A DNA stretch of 64,000 nt, from the NCBI RefSeq assembly GCF_030813055.1, contig NZ_JAUSTW010000005.1, forward strand, positions 124,001-188,000, read 5' to 3'. Position numbers and translations under genes: made by a program. Positions within the stretch are counted from its first letter, which is position 1, and each line of letters opens with the position of its first letter. Below are positions 54,729 through 63,472 of this stretch, one piece after another. This DNA comes from Neobacillus ginsengisoli (GTDB lineage Bacteria > Bacillota > Bacilli > Bacillales_B > DSM-18226). The notes beneath the pieces are model-generated. The model did no database searches, was not told the origin of the DNA, and worked only from the letters and a program-made list of their open reading frames with translations.

Positions 54729-56384
54729 TTGAATTTTGATGTGATTGTAGTTGGTGCCGGACTTGCAGGCTTAGTGGCTACAGCAGAACTTGCAGATGCA
54801 GGAAAGAAGGTGCTGCTTCTCGATCAAGAACCTGAATCCAATATCGGCGGACAGGCATGGTGGTCTTTTGGCGGGTTGTTTCTTGTCGATTCTCCAGAGC
54901 AGAGGCGGATAGGTATTAAGGATTCTAAGGAACTTGCCTGGCAGGACTGGTTAGGAGCCGCCGGGTTCGATCGCGAAGATGACGAAGATTATTGGGGCAA
55001 AAAATGGGCCGAGGCTTATGTCGATTTCGCTGCCGGAGAAAAACGCGAGTGGCTGTATGCGATGGGAGTCCGCTTTTTCCCAGTAGTTGGCTGGGCAGAA
55101 CGTGGCGGCTATCTGGCTGAAGGCCATGGAAACTCTGTTCCAAGATTTCATATCGTATGGGGAACCGGACCGGGGATTGTTAAACCATTTGAAGAAAGAG
55201 TCCGTAAAGAAATAAAAAATGATCTTGTAGACTATCGTCCCCGTCACCGTGTTAATGAATTAATAACAGATAATGGTACCGTTTTCGGAGTACGCGGGAA
55301 TATTCTTGTTCCAAGCTCTGCCCTACGGGGTGAAGCAAGCTCACGTGAAGTTGCCGGTGATTTTGAGTTCCATTCCAAAGCTGTAATGGTAACAAGCGGC
55401 GGGATCGGCGGAAACCACGAATTGATTCGTAAAAATTGGCCTGTTCGGCTTGGCAAACCACCCAAAAATATGGTTTCCGGTGTGCCGGAGCACGTGGATG
55501 GACGTATGCTGGCCATAACAGAGAAAGCTGGCGGCCGAATTGTAAATCGAGATCGGATGTGGCACTATACGGAAGGCATTAAAAACTGGGACCCGGTCTG
55601 GCCAAATCACGGCATCCGAATTCTCCCCGGTCCTTCCTCCCTTTGGTTAGATGCAAAAGGCAGGCGTTTTCCTGCACCTAATTTTCCCGGTTTCGATACA
55701 TTAGGTACTTTAGAAGCCATTCAAGCAACCGGCTATGATTATTCCTGGTTCATTTTGACACAGAAAATCATTGAAAAAGAATTTGCCCTTTCAGGTTCTG
55801 AGCAAAATCCTGATTTAACAGGCAAAAGCATAAAAAAAGTTTTATCCAGAGTCCTCCCCGGCCCTACTGCACCAGTAAAAGCGTTTATGGATAAAGGTGA
55901 GGATTTTATTATCGCGAATACACTCCCTGAACTGATTGCAGGAATGAACAAACTTACCGGTGACAACTTGCTTAACCTTTCCGACATTGAGCGGCAAATT
56001 CGTGCAAGGGACCGGGAAATGGATAACCAATTTACGAAAGACCTGCAAATCACGGCATTGCGTGGAGCCCGAAAGTATCTGGGAGACAAACTGATCAGAG
56101 TCGCCCCGCCTCATAAAATTCTCGATCCAAAAAACGGCCCATTAATTGCGGTTCGTTTAAATATTGTCAGCCGAAAGACACTTGGCGGCTTGCAAACGGA
56201 TTTATCCGGCCGGGTTCTCAGTTCATCCGGAGGTCCTGTACCGGGTCTCTATGCCGCGGGTGAGGTTTCAGGGTTTGGCGGAGGCGGTGTCCATGGCTAT
56301 CGCTCACTGGAAGGAACCTTTGTCGGTGGGTGCCTCTTCACAGGAAGGCAGGCAGGTCGGGCACTTGCAAGAGAATTGGACTAA
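54729..56384 (+). CDS. FAD-binding dehydrogenase, KstD/flavocytochrome-like
   Basis: The 551-residue flavoprotein has the N-terminal dinucleotide motif VIVVGAGLAGLVATAELADA and the C-terminal FAD motif PGLYAAGEVSGFGGGGVHGY, with SLEGTFVGGCLFTGRQAG after it. It belongs to the FAD_binding_2 group that includes 3-ketosteroid dehydrogenases and fumarate reductase-like enzymes; many Bacillus copies are annotated only as FAD-binding dehydrogenase. The TTG start has GGGAGGTATAACA upstream. Single gene; higher GC than its neighbours. Confidence 0.88.
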   Translation: MNFDVIVVGAGLAGLVATAELADAGKKVLLLDQEPESNIGGQAWWSFGGLFLVDSPEQRRIGIKDSKELAWQDWLGAAGFDREDDEDYWGKKWAEAYVDFAAGEKREWLYAMGVRFFPVVGWAERGGYLAEGHGNSVPRFHIVWGTGPGIVKPFEERVRKEIKNDLVDYRPRHRVNELITDNGTVFGVRGNILVPSSALRGEASSREVAGDFEFHSKAVMVTSGGIGGNHELIRKNWPVRLGKPPKNMVSGVPEHVDGRMLAITEKAGGRIVNRDRMWHYTEGIKNWDPVWPNHGIRILPGPSSLWLDAKGRRFPAPNFPGFDTLGTLEAIQATGYDYSWFILTQKIIEKEFALSGSEQNPDLTGKSIKKVLSRVLPGPTAPVKAFMDKGEDFIIANTLPELIAGMNKLTGDNLLNLSDIERQIRARDREMDNQFTKDLQITALRGARKYLGDKLIRVAPPHKILDPKNGPLIAVRLNIVSRKTLGGLQTDLSGRVLSSSGGPVPGLYAAGEVSGFGGGGVHGYRSLEGTFVGGCLFTGRQAGRALARELD

Positions 56385-56534
56385 ATTATTCCTTCGTGTT
56401 TTCTTAAGGCTCTTCTTAAAGATAATCGCTTTTTGAAATAGAAAACTGCTATCTGCAAATAAAAGTGACTTTTTCGCAAATGAAATCGGCAAATTCGCCA
56501 GTAAAAGCAGACAATACGTCAATTAATCCATCCT

Positions 56535-56590
56535 CTCGACCTGAAAATAATTTAGTTTTGTAAAAACAACACTTACGAAAAAAGCCTTTC
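56535..56590. repeat. Dispersed repeat, copy 1 (pair with 63276-63332)
   Basis: tcgacctgaaaataatttag ttttgtaaaaacaacacttacgaaaaa recurs at 63276 with few changes; upstream parts (gcaaataaaag, caaattcgcc) are also similar. Confidence 0.6.
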
Positions 56591-56595
56591 TTAAA

Positions 56596-56625
56596 AGACG
56601 GTCCAGTTCCGTCTTTTTTCTTCTA
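56596..56625. terminator. Bidirectional terminator
   Basis: aaaagacggtcc / ag-ttccgtctttttt between the convergent FAD dehydrogenase and yhcX genes. Confidence 0.7.
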
Positions 56626-56687
56626 AAAATTGTCCTTGATACACTGGAATCTGAGTGATAGGTCCTTGATTTACACCAATGAGTTTT

Positions 56688-58238
56688 TCATTTTCCAGTC
56701 TTCAGGTCTTTCAATTCAATTCGGTATAAATCATGTCGGCGATCATGCAATTGGCGTACTGAACCCGAGTTTCGTGAACGTCTTAACTTCTCAAGGTCAA
56801 CATCACCAACAACAACTGTGTCTACATTTGCATCACATTCCCCAACAATCCCATCTCTTGCAAACTCAAAATCTGAAGGGCAGAAAATCCCGGATTGTGC
56901 GTATTGTATATCCATATTTTCTACATGTGTCAAGTTGCCTACAGTTCCTGCGATGCAGGTATATACTTGGTTTTCAATCGCTCGAGCTTGTGCACAATAA
57001 CGAACTCTTAAATATCCTTGGCGATCATCTGTGCAAAACGGGACAAAAATAATGTTAGCTCCCTTATCGACGGCGATTCGGGCAAGTTCCGGAAATTCGA
57101 TATCATAACAGATTTGTATAGCGATTTTTCCACAATCTGTGTCAAACACATTAATTTCATTCCCCTCAGAAATCCCCCACCACTTTCGTTCGTTTGGAGT
57201 TGCATGAATCTTGGACTGTTTTTCAATCGTTCCGTCACGACGAAATAGATAAGCGACATTGAATATATCCCCATCGACTTCCTCGAAATGTGATCCCCCG
57301 ACAATATTGACATTATATCGTACAGCCAGTTCTGTAAACAGTTCTATATACTGATCTGTAAAAGTTGCAAGTAGACGAATCGCCTTGTCCGGGCGTTTTT
57401 CTTCCAGAAACGACATTAATTGGGTTGTAAATAACTCCGGAAACACGGCAAAATCTGAACCGAAATCAGCGGCAACGTCAACATAATACTCAACTTGGCG
57501 GGTAAACTCTGTAAAGCAATCTATTTTTTTCATCATATATTGGATGGAGCAAATTCTCACAGGGAAAGATGCACGGTATACACGACGGGACTTCGGACGA
57601 TAATCTATGTTGTTCCATTCCATCAGTGTCGCGAAAGAGTCAGATGCTTTATCATCCGGGAGGTACCTTGTGTTAATCCGTTTAATGGTAAACCCCTGAA
57701 GGAGTTGGAAAGACAACACCGGGTCATAAATACTGTGTTTCTCTACTGCTGCAACATATTCACGAGCTGTCATTTCCTCTTTGTATTTGTGATAATTCGG
57801 GATCCTTCCGCCGATGATAATGCTTTGAAGATTTAACTCACGGGCCAGTTCCTTTCGTGCCTCGTAAAGACGGTGCCCTAGTTTCATCCGACGGTATTCC
57901 GGGTCCACCATCACTTCAATCCCGTACAGATTAAAGCCATCAGGATCGTGATTGGTGATATAACCGTTGTCAGTAATTGTATTCCAAGTGTGCTGATCTT
58001 CATATTCATCAAAATTCACCATTAGACTCGAGCAGGAACCCACAATTTTGTCCTCATATTCCACACAGAACTGGCCATCAGCAAAAATTCGAATGTGACT
58101 CACCAATTGTTCCCGCTTCCAAGGATCCATGTTAGGAAAGCATTTTCTCCCTAAAGCAATTATTTCATCAATGTCTTCCATCCTTGTGTTACGCACAACA
58201 ATTTTCTTCTCGTATTTTGACATATCTGTCTCTGACAT
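56688..58238 (-). CDS. yhcX: GNAT acetyltransferase-nitrilase fusion (YhcX-like)
   Basis: The 516-residue protein joins a GNAT acetyltransferase domain (about residues 12-190; acetyl-CoA loop region VMVDPEYRRMKLGHRLYEAR) to a carbon-nitrogen hydrolase domain (about 225-510). The nitrilase triad is visible: Glu in FAVFPELFTT, Lys in KQSKIHATP and Cys in IQICYDIEFPE. The layout matches B. subtilis YhcX, suggested to act in auxin-type or amide metabolism. GGAAGTGAT precedes the ATG. Single gene. Confidence 0.93.
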   Translation of the reverse strand: MSETDMSKYEKKIVVRNTRMEDIDEIIALGRKCFPNMDPWKREQLVSHIRIFADGQFCVEYEDKIVGSCSSLMVNFDEYEDQHTWNTITDNGYITNHDPDGFNLYGIEVMVDPEYRRMKLGHRLYEARKELARELNLQSIIIGGRIPNYHKYKEEMTAREYVAAVEKHSIYDPVLSFQLLQGFTIKRINTRYLPDDKASDSFATLMEWNNIDYRPKSRRVYRASFPVRICSIQYMMKKIDCFTEFTRQVEYYVDVAADFGSDFAVFPELFTTQLMSFLEEKRPDKAIRLLATFTDQYIELFTELAVRYNVNIVGGSHFEEVDGDIFNVAYLFRRDGTIEKQSKIHATPNERKWWGISEGNEINVFDTDCGKIAIQICYDIEFPELARIAVDKGANIIFVPFCTDDRQGYLRVRYCAQARAIENQVYTCIAGTVGNLTHVENMDIQYAQSGIFCPSDFEFARDGIVGECDANVDTVVVGDVDLEKLRRSRNSGSVRQLHDRRHDLYRIELKDLKTGK

Positions 58239-58371
58239 ATCATCACTTCCTTGGACATTTACTGTTTATCATCCCCTTGAAAAGACATTTTATAAAGCTA
58301 AAACATACTGAGAGCTAAATTGCAAAGCAATCCGTGGTGTAAATTAGGTACATCCTTTCTGTTCTGATTTA

Positions 58372-58581
58372 TTAAATAACACCCTTAGGAATCAAGTTTT
58401 TATCTTTCAGAAGTTTGATAATTACCTGTCTCCGTTCGAAAAAACAAATTCGCCGCCGGCATATTGAGCGATTGATAATAAATGAAATGGTCAATAAAGA
58501 CAAAGCCATTAGCAGTAACCTTAAGATTAAATACTCTTTTATATATCCTAAAATAATTTCTGTATAGGATAATAAATTCAT
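58372..58581 (-). CDS. Small membrane protein (69 aa)
   Basis: ATG at 58581 has GAAGGAAGTG upstream. One hydrophobic helix (LILRLLLMALSLLTISFII) is followed by a strongly basic segment (RSICRRRICFFERR) and a KLLKDKNLIPKG tail. Not recognised. It lies just upstream of the yhcX promoter region and downstream of an ABC exporter. Confidence 0.55.
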   Translation of the reverse strand: MNLLSYTEIILGYIKEYLILRLLLMALSLLTISFIINRSICRRRICFFERRQVIIKLLKDKNLIPKGVI

Positions 58582-58635
58582 AAATTTCACTTCCTTCAAT
58601 ATATGAAAAATATACTTTTAAGTTTTCCCAAAAAT

Positions 58636-58662
58636 AGAAAAGACACAACCCGAGTGGGTTAT
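58636..58662 (-). terminator. Terminator of the ABC-2 exporter operon
   Basis: On the - strand aacccactcgggtt forms a compact hairpin followed by gtgtcttttctattttt. Confidence 0.6.
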
Positions 58663-58679
58663 GCCTTCCTGTTGATTGA

Positions 58680-59735
58680 TTATAATTTTCGATATTTTTT
58701 TAGTGCAAAGATATTAAGGATAATAAAAATGGCTGCAAAAATTACTAAAGCAAAAATATCTCCGCTAATTTCACTTAAACTAAAACCTTTATACATGACT
58801 CCCCTTAATGCGTCACCGGCATAATACATTGGCATGATTTTTGCAAAAGCCTGCAGCCAATTTGCCATCCCTTCTAGTGGGAAAATCCCCGCAAAAAATA
58901 CCTGTGGAATAACGGCTATTGGGATAAATTGCATCATTTGAAATTCTGAAGCCGCAAATGTCGATAACAGAATTCCCAATGATAGAGCGACCAAAGCCAG
59001 GAGCAAATTAATTAATATCACATTCCAAATGGAACCCATTAGGACCAAGTCTAATACATTTATTGAATAGATCACGACGATAATCGTTTGAATAACGGCA
59101 AATATCCCGTACCCTACCAAATAAGCCGTTACAATTTCTGCCCTTCGAATTGGAGTAGACAATAACCGTTCTAACGTTCCTGTTGTCCGCTCTCGTAATA
59201 AACCGATACCGGAGATAATAAATACAAAAAAGAATACAAAATATCCTACTAAAATGGGGCTTAATACATCAAAAAAGACAGTATCTTTATTCCCATAAAC
59301 ATAGTTTGTTTCAAGTCTATTTTTCGTTAAATCTACAGGGGAAGCAATCTTTTTCATTAGGTTGGCTTGAACCTGTGATCCAATCGCTTGGTTTACCTTA
59401 ATTTGCAGTTCTTTAGCTTTAGATGGATCATCATTTTGGAGAGTTAATTTTATTTTTCCATTTTCTACTTGCAGCAAGCCATCGAGGTCGTCATTGACGA
59501 CCGTTTTATCCGTTACTTTATCATAATGGATAACTTTTAGTTTGGAATCCTTTAATACTTTTACAATATTATTATCAATATTTACTACACCTAATTTCGG
59601 CTTTACTGTGTTTCCGTTAAATAAAAAATACATAAGTGTTAAAATTAACAGCGGTGCAACAAGAAGCAATGCTAATGTTCTTTTATCACGGAGCATTTGC
59701 TGACAAATTCTTTTAATTAAGGCAAAGGTTCTCAT
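58680..59735 (-). CDS. ABC-2 type exporter permease
   Basis: The 351-residue permease has one N-terminal helix, a large extracellular domain (residues about 45-170) and five C-terminal helices with the ABC-2 signature region RERTTGTLERLLSTPIRRAE. It forms an exporter with the ATPase encoded upstream, overlapping it by 4 bases. Drugs, lipids or peptides are possible substrates; the YhgE/DrrB-like plan does not decide. Confidence 0.88.
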   Translation of the reverse strand: MRTFALIKRICQQMLRDKRTLALLLVAPLLILTLMYFLFNGNTVKPKLGVVNIDNNIVKVLKDSKLKVIHYDKVTDKTVVNDDLDGLLQVENGKIKLTLQNDDPSKAKELQIKVNQAIGSQVQANLMKKIASPVDLTKNRLETNYVYGNKDTVFFDVLSPILVGYFVFFFVFIISGIGLLRERTTGTLERLLSTPIRRAEIVTAYLVGYGIFAVIQTIIVVIYSINVLDLVLMGSIWNVILINLLLALVALSLGILLSTFAASEFQMMQFIPIAVIPQVFFAGIFPLEGMANWLQAFAKIMPMYYAGDALRGVMYKGFSLSEISGDIFALVIFAAIFIILNIFALKKYRKL

Positions 59736-60457
59736 GATTGCTTCACCCCCGCTTTTAAAAACACCTCATCAAAATTATCTGTATGAAATAATGCCTTTAA
59801 TTCTTTTGGTGACCCGCTGGTTAAAATGCGGCCATCCCTAACCATAGCAACAAAATCGCATCGTTCCGCTTCATCCATAACATGAGTGGTCACAATAATT
59901 GTCTTTTCCTCTTCATTTTTCAACCGTAATAATTCATTCCAAATTGACAGCTTTAATTCAGGATCAATTCCTACGGTCGGTTCATCCAGGATTAATATTT
60001 TGGGATTTTGAATTAACGCAATCGCAAGAGATAGCCGCCGTTTCATTCCTCCCGAATAAGCGGATACTCGTTTCTTTAAATCAGGAGTCAAGTTCACCAA
60101 GTTTGCGGCATATGCTATACGCCTTATCTGTTCTTCCTTTTTTAGTTTGTAAAGAGACGCAAAAAATTTAAGATTCTCTTCGCCTGTCAGCTCGACATAT
60201 AAGGCATCAGATTGAGCCATATAACCGATATCCTGAAGTAAAGCTAGATTTGGCATTTTTTCATTTAATACATGAATGGTTCCGGTATCAGCTTTATCCA
60301 TGCCGACTATTATTTTTACCAGAGTGGTCTTTCCAGCTCCTGACGGCCCAATTAAACCGAATAATTGGCCTTTTGGAATCGTTACGTTTACGTCATTTAA
60401 AACTGTCTTTTTTCCAAAGCTTTTAGTGACTTGCTCGACTTTAATGGTAGGATTCAT
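59732..60457 (-). CDS. ABC exporter ATPase
   Basis: The 241-residue ATPase has Walker A GPSGAGKTT, signature YSGGMKRR and Walker B ILILDEPTVGID, the DrrA/NodI-type set. It energises the ABC-2 permease encoded next. AGGAGG lies before the ATG. It is divergent from a TetR regulator with two similar operators in between, pointing to repression of the exporter. Confidence 0.92.
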   Translation of the reverse strand: MNPTIKVEQVTKSFGKKTVLNDVNVTIPKGQLFGLIGPSGAGKTTLVKIIVGMDKADTGTIHVLNEKMPNLALLQDIGYMAQSDALYVELTGEENLKFFASLYKLKKEEQIRRIAYAANLVNLTPDLKKRVSAYSGGMKRRLSLAIALIQNPKILILDEPTVGIDPELKLSIWNELLRLKNEEEKTIIVTTHVMDEAERCDFVAMVRDGRILTSGSPKELKALFHTDNFDEVFLKAGVKQS

Positions 60458-60475
60458 CTAAAAAACCTCCTATAC

Positions 60476-60500
60476 GTGTACATTTTAATAAAATGAACAC
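60476..60500. promoter_or_regulatory. Likely TetR operator 1
   Basis: GTGTACATTT-taata-AAATGAACAC is an inverted repeat with one mismatch, 19 bases upstream of the ABC ATPase start. Confidence 0.65.
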
Positions 60501-60502
60501 TG

Positions 60503-60532
60503 TGTTGACCGTTGCTATAGATTTAGATTACA
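60503..60532 (+). promoter_or_regulatory. Possible promoter of the TetR gene
   Basis: TTGACC and TACAAT separated by 18 bases between the two operators. Confidence 0.4.
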
Positions 60533-60571
60533 ATGCTACTGAATATATTACAATCAACAATAATATGAAAA

Positions 60572-60592
60572 GTGTTCATTATAGAATGTAGG
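60572..60592. promoter_or_regulatory. Likely TetR operator 2
   Basis: GTGTTCATTATAGAATGTA shares the GTGTNCATT half site and its complement AATG with operator 1; more degenerate. Confidence 0.5.
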
Positions 60593-60622
60593 CTTTTTAT
60601 TATTGGACGAGGAGACACTAAA

Positions 60623-61228
60623 ATGACTGAAAACGTTCATGATCAAATGGTCCTCAGGACGCGTAAACGAATAAATGAGGCTCTAATTGAATTGATTGAA
60701 GAAAAAGGTTTTGAGGGGATTACCATAAGAGATTTAACGGCAAAAGCTGGGATAAACCGGGGAACATTTTATCTTCATTATCGGGATAAATATGACTTAA
60801 TGGAAAAGCTTCAAAGTGATATTCTTCAAGGATTCCTGGAAATTATTCTTCAACTAAATCCGATTGAGGCAATTAAATATTTCTCACAAAATGCTCCTTA
60901 CCCAATAATGGTTCAAATTTTTGACTATCTAAAGGGGTACGGAAGAATCCTTAAGGTATTATTAAGTTCAAAAGGAGATCCCGCTTTTCCAAAAAAAATG
61001 AAAGATTTAATAAGAAACAATATTTATGAGAAACTGGTTAAGAATAAAGAAAGTACTCTTAAGAATGTTTCAATAGCACAAGAATATTTGCCTGCAATTG
61101 GAACTTCTGCAAATTTTGGTGTAATTGAACAGTGGTTAGAAAATGGTATGATCCATTCTCCTGAAGAAATGGCAATGATTTATTTTAAGATTATTAATTT
61201 CATTAGATCTATAGAAATAATGAAATAA
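60623..61228 (+). CDS. TetR/AcrR-family regulator of the ABC exporter
   Basis: The 201-residue repressor has the TetR helix-turn-helix: ALIELIEEKGFEGITIRDLT followed by AGINRGTFYLHYRDKYDLME. The ATG at 60623 has GAGGAGACAC upstream; the longer frame from 60572 runs through operator 2. It is divergent from the ABC genes and should bind the two GTGTNCATT repeats. Confidence 0.88.
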   Translation: MTENVHDQMVLRTRKRINEALIELIEEKGFEGITIRDLTAKAGINRGTFYLHYRDKYDLMEKLQSDILQGFLEIILQLNPIEAIKYFSQNAPYPIMVQIFDYLKGYGRILKVLLSSKGDPAFPKKMKDLIRNNIYEKLVKNKESTLKNVSIAQEYLPAIGTSANFGVIEQWLENGMIHSPEEMAMIYFKIINFIRSIEIMK

Positions 61229-61512
61229 ACTCATGGAGGTAGATTCCAAATTAAGCATATAATCATTCTTTTTTCTCTATCTCTCTTAGTTATAAGAGGG
61301 ATTTTGTTTCATCTTTTTTAATGTAGTAATTTAAGGATAATGAAAATAATCTGAACGAGTCTATAAAAAACTTTTCAATATTATACACATTAAGAATTTT
61401 AGTCATTAACAGTTATACGAGATACCAACTAATTAGGACTATAAAAAAGAAAGCCGCATATGTGAAAACGACTCCCTTCATCGACCCTTTACAGGTAGTA
61501 TTAAAAATAAAA
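61229..61512. other. Intergenic region
   Basis: A weak hairpin (atctctctta/aagagggat) at about 61280-61308 may end the TetR transcript. Nothing else seen. Confidence 0.35.
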
Positions 61513-61515
61513 TTT

Positions 61516-61815
61516 TTATTCTTTCACACCGTCCTTAAAGAATTTATCCCAGCGTTTATCCCCTAGATGTTCGAAATCCTCTGTTGTTTTTTCTAACACA
61601 TCCAATAATAGTTTTTTGGTTTCTGTAATGGTATCATAGTAAATTTTTTCTTCATGCCCATTTATTTTTATTCCTGCTAATGCATTAGATGCTGCTAATC
61701 TACGGTGCTCATTTGTTTTTTGATCCAACGCATCAAATACGTGTTTAACAAATTTTACAATATCTTGGTGTTCTTTTTTTACTCGTTTTTGAATATCAGC
61801 CAATCGTTTCTCCAT
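61516..61815 (-). CDS. Small helical hypothetical protein (99 aa)
   Basis: The 99-residue product is almost entirely charged helix (EKRLADIQKRVKKEHQDIVK, then KKLLLDVLEKTTEDFEHLGD), predicted coiled-coil. The ATG at 61815 is chosen because the Shine-Dalgarno is the G9 tract at 61822-61830; an ATG at 61821 abuts it. Variation in the tract could change expression. Not recognised. Confidence 0.65.
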   Translation of the reverse strand: MEKRLADIQKRVKKEHQDIVKFVKHVFDALDQKTNEHRRLAASNALAGIKINGHEEKIYYDTITETKKLLLDVLEKTTEDFEHLGDKRWDKFFKDGVKE

Positions 61816-61821
61816 TTTCAT

Positions 61822-61830
61822 CCCCCCCCC
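61822..61830 (-). repeat. G9 homopolymer serving as Shine-Dalgarno
   Basis: Nine consecutive C on the + strand (G on the mRNA) directly before the 99-aa gene, in an otherwise AT-rich region. Confidence 0.7.
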
Positions 61831-62009
61831 ATAATGATGATCATGAAAAAAAGAAAGTTTGGTATAAAAATAATTTCCCTTTGTTTCTTTACTGATAATA
61901 TATTAATGATCTCTTGGAAAAGTCCCAAAGAAAAAAGATTTTTTTGCCAGTTTTTTTATAAATCAATAGGACTCACCAAAGGTGTTTCCTTCATATCAAT
62001 TAGAGTTTG

Positions 62010-62240
62010 TTAGACATATACAAGCAAAAGCCATAGGTATAAGCAGAGTAGGGTAAAAATTAGTGTTAATGGAATGACGATGAAGGTGACTTTGATATAT
62101 TCCATCCAAGTGATTTTGATGTGGTTTTTCTTAAGGATATGCATCCATATCAATGTTGCCAATGTTCCAATTGGTAGTATTATCGAACCGAAATCACTAC
62201 CAAAAATATTTGAAAGGTATACGGTAAAAAATAATTGATA
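62010..62240 (-). pseudogene. 3' remnant of an ArsB/NhaD-type transporter gene
   Basis: A leftward open frame without a start reads SNIFGSDFGSIILPIGTLAT then LIWMHILKKNHIKITWMEY and a hydrophobic end before TAA at 62010. This is the conserved C-terminal end of ArsB-type arsenite pumps (…TPIGSLATLLWLHVL…). Upstream of about 62240 the homology stops. The rest of the gene is absent, so it is a decayed fragment. Confidence 0.7.
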
Positions 62241-62404
62241 AAAATAATAGTTTTTTACCTATATTTATTCTTTTAGACAAGTATCCCCTATGGATTAAAT
62301 AGATTAAGTACCCTATAGAACGAGGCAGATTACCTATTATAGAGCTTTGGCATTAAAATAATCAATTAATAATAATTATTAGTGGATAGGATATTGAAAA
62401 CTAA
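62241..62404. other. Non-coding AT-rich stretch
   Basis: No supported gene; probably decayed sequence upstream of the arsB remnant. Confidence 0.3.
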
Positions 62405-62433
62405 AAAACCGATACTTTTAAAGTACCGGTTTT
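62405..62433 (-). terminator. Terminator of the first collagen-like gene
   Basis: aaaaccgatactt / aagtaccggtttt; on the - strand it is followed by a T run. It resembles the terminator at 63418. Confidence 0.75.
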
Positions 62434-62497
62434 AAGAATTTTTTTTATGAGAGTAGTGAAAGCTTTTATCCTTGTGCTTGTCTATATCCCGTTAAAT

Positions 62498-63094
62498 CTA
62501 TGACCATATAAATCCTTTTGAATCTTGTTTTATATTTAAGCAAATACAACCTTTACAGCCTTTCGAACCGTGGCTGCCTTTACTGCCGTGTGAACCGTGG
62601 CTAATACTTGTGTGATGCGTTCCATGACTTCCTCGGCTTCCTTGAGATCCGTGACTTCCATGGCTGCCTTTACTGCCGTGTGAACCGTGGCTGATACTAG
62701 TGTGATGCGTTCCACGACTTCCTCGGCTTCCTTGAGATCCGTGACTTCCATGGCTGCCCTTACTACCGGTAGATCCGTGAGAGCCCGAGCTCCCTTTACT
62801 ACCTTTTGAACCCTTGCTACCTTGAGTACCCTTACTGCCATGTGAGCCGCGGCTTCCTTTACTGATTTTCGGTCCCCGTTTCCCTTTACTACCTTTTGAA
62901 CCCTTGCTACCTTGAGTTCCTTTACTGCCTTGTGAGCCGCGGCTTCCCTTACTGATTTTTGGTCCTCGTTTCCCTTTACGACCTTTTTTATGCATGGCTA
63001 CAACTTCTACAGGATTATTGGTTAAAAACTCATCTACTCCATTTTGCTTTGCTTTAGAAAGCAAATCGTGAGGGTCAATTTTTACTAACATCAT
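62498..63094 (-). CDS. Collagen-like Gly-Ser-X repeat protein 1
   Basis: The 198-residue protein has a 40-residue N-terminal domain (MLVKIDPHDLLSKAKQNGVD, then EFLTNNPVEV) shared with the paralogue at 63473, then a long Gly-X-Y region with X mostly Ser and Y Lys, Arg, His or Gln (GSKGTQGSKGSKGSKG, GSHGSKGSHGSHGSQG). It contains two copies of a GTHHTSISHGSHGSKG block and ends GCKGCICLNIKQDSKGFIWS, with three Cys. Proline is nearly absent from the repeats. Start ATG at 63094 (or 63091). A CATAAATTA element upstream suggests sporulation expression; exosporium or coat location is inferred. Confidence 0.75.
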   Translation of the reverse strand: MMLVKIDPHDLLSKAKQNGVDEFLTNNPVEVVAMHKKGRKGKRGPKISKGSRGSQGSKGTQGSKGSKGSKGKRGPKISKGSRGSHGSKGTQGSKGSKGSKGSSGSHGSTGSKGSHGSHGSQGSRGSRGTHHTSISHGSHGSKGSHGSHGSQGSRGSHGTHHTSISHGSHGSKGSHGSKGCKGCICLNIKQDSKGFIWS

Positions 63095-63124
63095 CACACC
63101 ACTTTCAAATATATTTTTTCTTTC

Positions 63125-63133
63125 TAATTTATG
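63125..63133 (-). promoter_or_regulatory. Putative mother-cell -10 of collagen-like gene 1
   Basis: On the - strand CATAAATTA (CATANNNTA), 31 bases before the start codon; the surrounding sequence is conserved upstream of gene 2. Confidence 0.4.
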
Positions 63134-63275
63134 GAAAAATGGTTGTTCTTGACCTAGACAAATATTTATTTTAAGAAATATAGCCACAATACCCAAAAAT
63201 AAAGGCTCTTTACTAAAAGATTGTGGCTTTTTCGTAAATAAAAGCTGCTTCATATTCACAAGTAAAGGTAGCCTA

Positions 63276-63332
63276 TCGACTTGAATACGATTTAGTTTTA
63301 TAAAAACAACAATGTTAACGAAAACAGCCAAA
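63276..63332. repeat. Dispersed repeat, copy 2 (pair with 56535-56590)
   Basis: tcgacttgaatacgatttag ttttataaaaacaacaatgttaacgaaaa. It lies between the two collagen-like genes. The rest of 63134-63417 is non-coding. Confidence 0.6.
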
Positions 63333-63417
63333 ATGAACTAGGAGTATACATATTTTAAGTGATTTCCTAAAATAATCATGAATAGTAATGATGAAGTAAG
63401 ATTTTGAATCCAATAGA

Positions 63418-63442
63418 AAAACCGATACAAACCTTGTATCGG
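63418..63442 (-). terminator. Terminator of the second collagen-like gene
   Basis: aaccgatacaa / ttgtatcggat with a T run on the - strand. Confidence 0.75.
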
Positions 63443-63472
63443 ATAAATGTTACTGCCTTTGTTTACGAGATT

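Noticed and set aside
54925..56114. Several 70-116 residue - strand frames inside the FAD dehydrogenase gene
   Set aside because: They are antisense to a well-supported gene of higher GC, where long shadow frames are expected.
62536..62841. 101-residue Val/Ala/Lys-rich - strand frame
   Set aside because: A +1 shadow of the collagen-like repeats of the first paralogue.
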